NCBI GenBank assembly: GCA_903926935.1
Contig: CAIYLB010000082.1
Span: 1-33,110, forward strand
Reading direction: 5' to 3'
Source of the DNA: an uncultured Pseudomonadota bacterium
Lineage (GTDB): Bacteria > Pseudomonadota > Gammaproteobacteria > Burkholderiales > Methylophilaceae
DNA: 33,110 nt
This document shows positions 32,153-33,110 of the stretch, in pieces (the stretch's first letter is position 1; every line of letters starts with the position of its first letter). The notes under the pieces were generated by a model. That model was not told the DNA's origin. It was given only the letters and a program-made list of their open reading frames with translations, and made no database searches. Both the position numbers and the translations under genes were made by a program.

Positions 32153-32172
32153 TAAGAGCGCTAAAGCTCTTA
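32153..32172 (+). other. Intergenic stem-loop downstream of the TauE/SafE gene, weak terminator candidate
   Basis: TAAGAGC-GCTAAA-GCTCTTA, 7-bp perfect stem; followed by GTTTAAAGTTATT, only weakly U-rich. Confidence 0.5.
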
Positions 32173-32344
32173 GTTTAAAGTTATTAGGGATAAATTAAGC
32201 GTTAAATCTATTATCTCACCACAAATTATAACTATTTCTGGCAAATGTCAGCTTCGTGTAAGCCAAACAATTCAATATATGCCTATAGAAAGATTAGAGT
32301 TTATTTATTACTCTATCTTTTGCTAGTTAAGGTGAATAAAAAAT

Positions 32345-32767
32345 ATGACACAGCTTACAGATTTTAACTTAAGCAGTCCAAAGAGATTTAATGGTTTACT
32401 TGAATTTGACAGAGATTATTGTAGCGACCATCTAGGGCTGTTCTTTCAGAACAACTATTCGCTACCTGCACTGACTTTAAATAAATTTAAAATCCCCGTT
32501 AAGTTCGCAACAAGCCGTGAGGAAAATTGCTTTGCAATCTGCGTAATGATGAATAATCATATTGTGGATTTAAAGTATTTCAGTGACATATTCCTTGAAT
32601 GGGATAACAAGATAGGTATAGCAAGCGTCTCGCCAGAACAAAGCTTAGATAAGATCGATACACTTCTCAATGATCAAAGATTACTGTCCGTCATCAAGAG
32701 CTTTAATAAAATCAATGAGGAGATTGTGATTGGGCGATGCAGAGACCTTGAATTCACTCCGCTATAA
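32345..32767 (+). CDS. Hypothetical protein, no family recognised
   Basis: 140 aa ORF with ATG start and an AAGGTG SD-like sequence about 10 nt upstream; no motif I recognise. Confidence 0.6.
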   Translation: MTQLTDFNLSSPKRFNGLLEFDRDYCSDHLGLFFQNNYSLPALTLNKFKIPVKFATSREENCFAICVMMNNHIVDLKYFSDIFLEWDNKIGIASVSPEQSLDKIDTLLNDQRLLSVIKSFNKINEEIVIGRCRDLEFTPL

Positions 32768-32901
32768 TGCACTTTTATTAAAAAAATTAGGCTAAACTTT
32801 ACTTTGATGTAAGGATAGATTTTTTCAGTAATCAATTGACGTTTACACAAAACTCTATACACAATCATCACCAGCGAGGGGTCATAAATTTTCAAATGAA
32901 T

Positions 32902-32935
32902 CAATAAAAAACCGGCATGCGCCGGCTTTTTATTG
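32902..32935. terminator. Bidirectional terminator-like hairpin
   Basis: AAAAAACCGGC-ATGC-GCCGGCTTTTTATT between the 140-aa ORF and the convergent truncated gene. Confidence 0.8.
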
Positions 32936-32942
32936 AGACGTC

Positions 32943-33110
32943 TTATTTAATTGGCAAAAATACCAATTCACCAGCTTTCATATCAGGAATCAGGATATAT
33001 TTCCCATCAATCGACAGTGAAATATCTGCTGCTGACTTGTACCCTTCCGATAATAATTGTGGTGTAGCTTTAGGTTCACTAAGTTGCCAAACCTTACCGC
33101 CTGCCCAGTC
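32943..33110 (-). CDS. C-terminal end of a truncated protein, possibly beta-propeller/SMP-30-like
   Basis: Reverse translation reads ...DWAGGKVWQLSEPKATPQLLSEGYKSAADISLSIDGKYILIPDMKAGELVFLPIK*; the AADISLSIDGKYILIPDMKAGELV pattern resembles a propeller blade. Confidence 0.55.
   Translation of the reverse strand, partial: DWAGGKVWQLSEPKATPQLLSEGYKSAADISLSIDGKYILIPDMKAGELVFLPIK

Noticed and set aside
32674-32904. 76-aa minus-strand ORF overlapping the 140-aa ORF
   Set aside because: Overlaps the plus-strand ORF by 94 bp, no convincing RBS, and lies in AT-rich intergenic sequence.
1-33110. CRISPR arrays, tRNA/rRNA genes, transposases, prophage or defence systems
   Set aside because: None seen on manual reading; no regularly spaced repeats, cloverleaf-type sequence or relevant protein families were found.

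Overview
This 33.1-kb window reads as an AT-rich proteobacterial chromosome, most like a betaproteobacterium and possibly Methylophilaceae; that placement is inferred from gene order and protein character and was not tested. Most of it is conserved housekeeping. (1) A minus-strand fatty-acid/phospholipid cluster: yceD-rpmF-plsX-fabH-fabD-fabG-acpP-fabF (fabF truncated at the left edge). (2) A plus-strand two-subunit pyruvate carboxylase-like pair (biotin carboxylase plus carboxyltransferase/biotin carrier), then a YceF-type Maf protein and an RsmI-like methyltransferase. (3) A long minus-strand series: rpsB-tsf-pyrH-frr-uppS-cdsA-dxr-rseP-bamA-skp-lpxD-fabZ-lpxA-lpxB-rnhB. (4) Divergent map-glnD. 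(5) A small accessory-looking stretch (about 29.8-33.1 kb): cupin, winged-helix protein, TauE/SafE-type permease, an unrecognised 140-aa ORF, and the C-terminal end of a truncated minus-strand protein. I found no CRISPR array, tRNA, rRNA, transposase or clearly new multi-gene system. The observations most worth a second look are: a winged-helix gene with a perfect -10 box so close to its ATG that the mRNA should be leaderless, with a Fur-box-like palindrome beside the -35; a 15-bp coding minisatellite at the PlsX C-terminus; a candidate structured rpsB leader with competing pairings; a terminator-like hairpin between rpsB and tsf; and a cluster of CTTAG/CTAAG motifs in an unexplained intergenic region.
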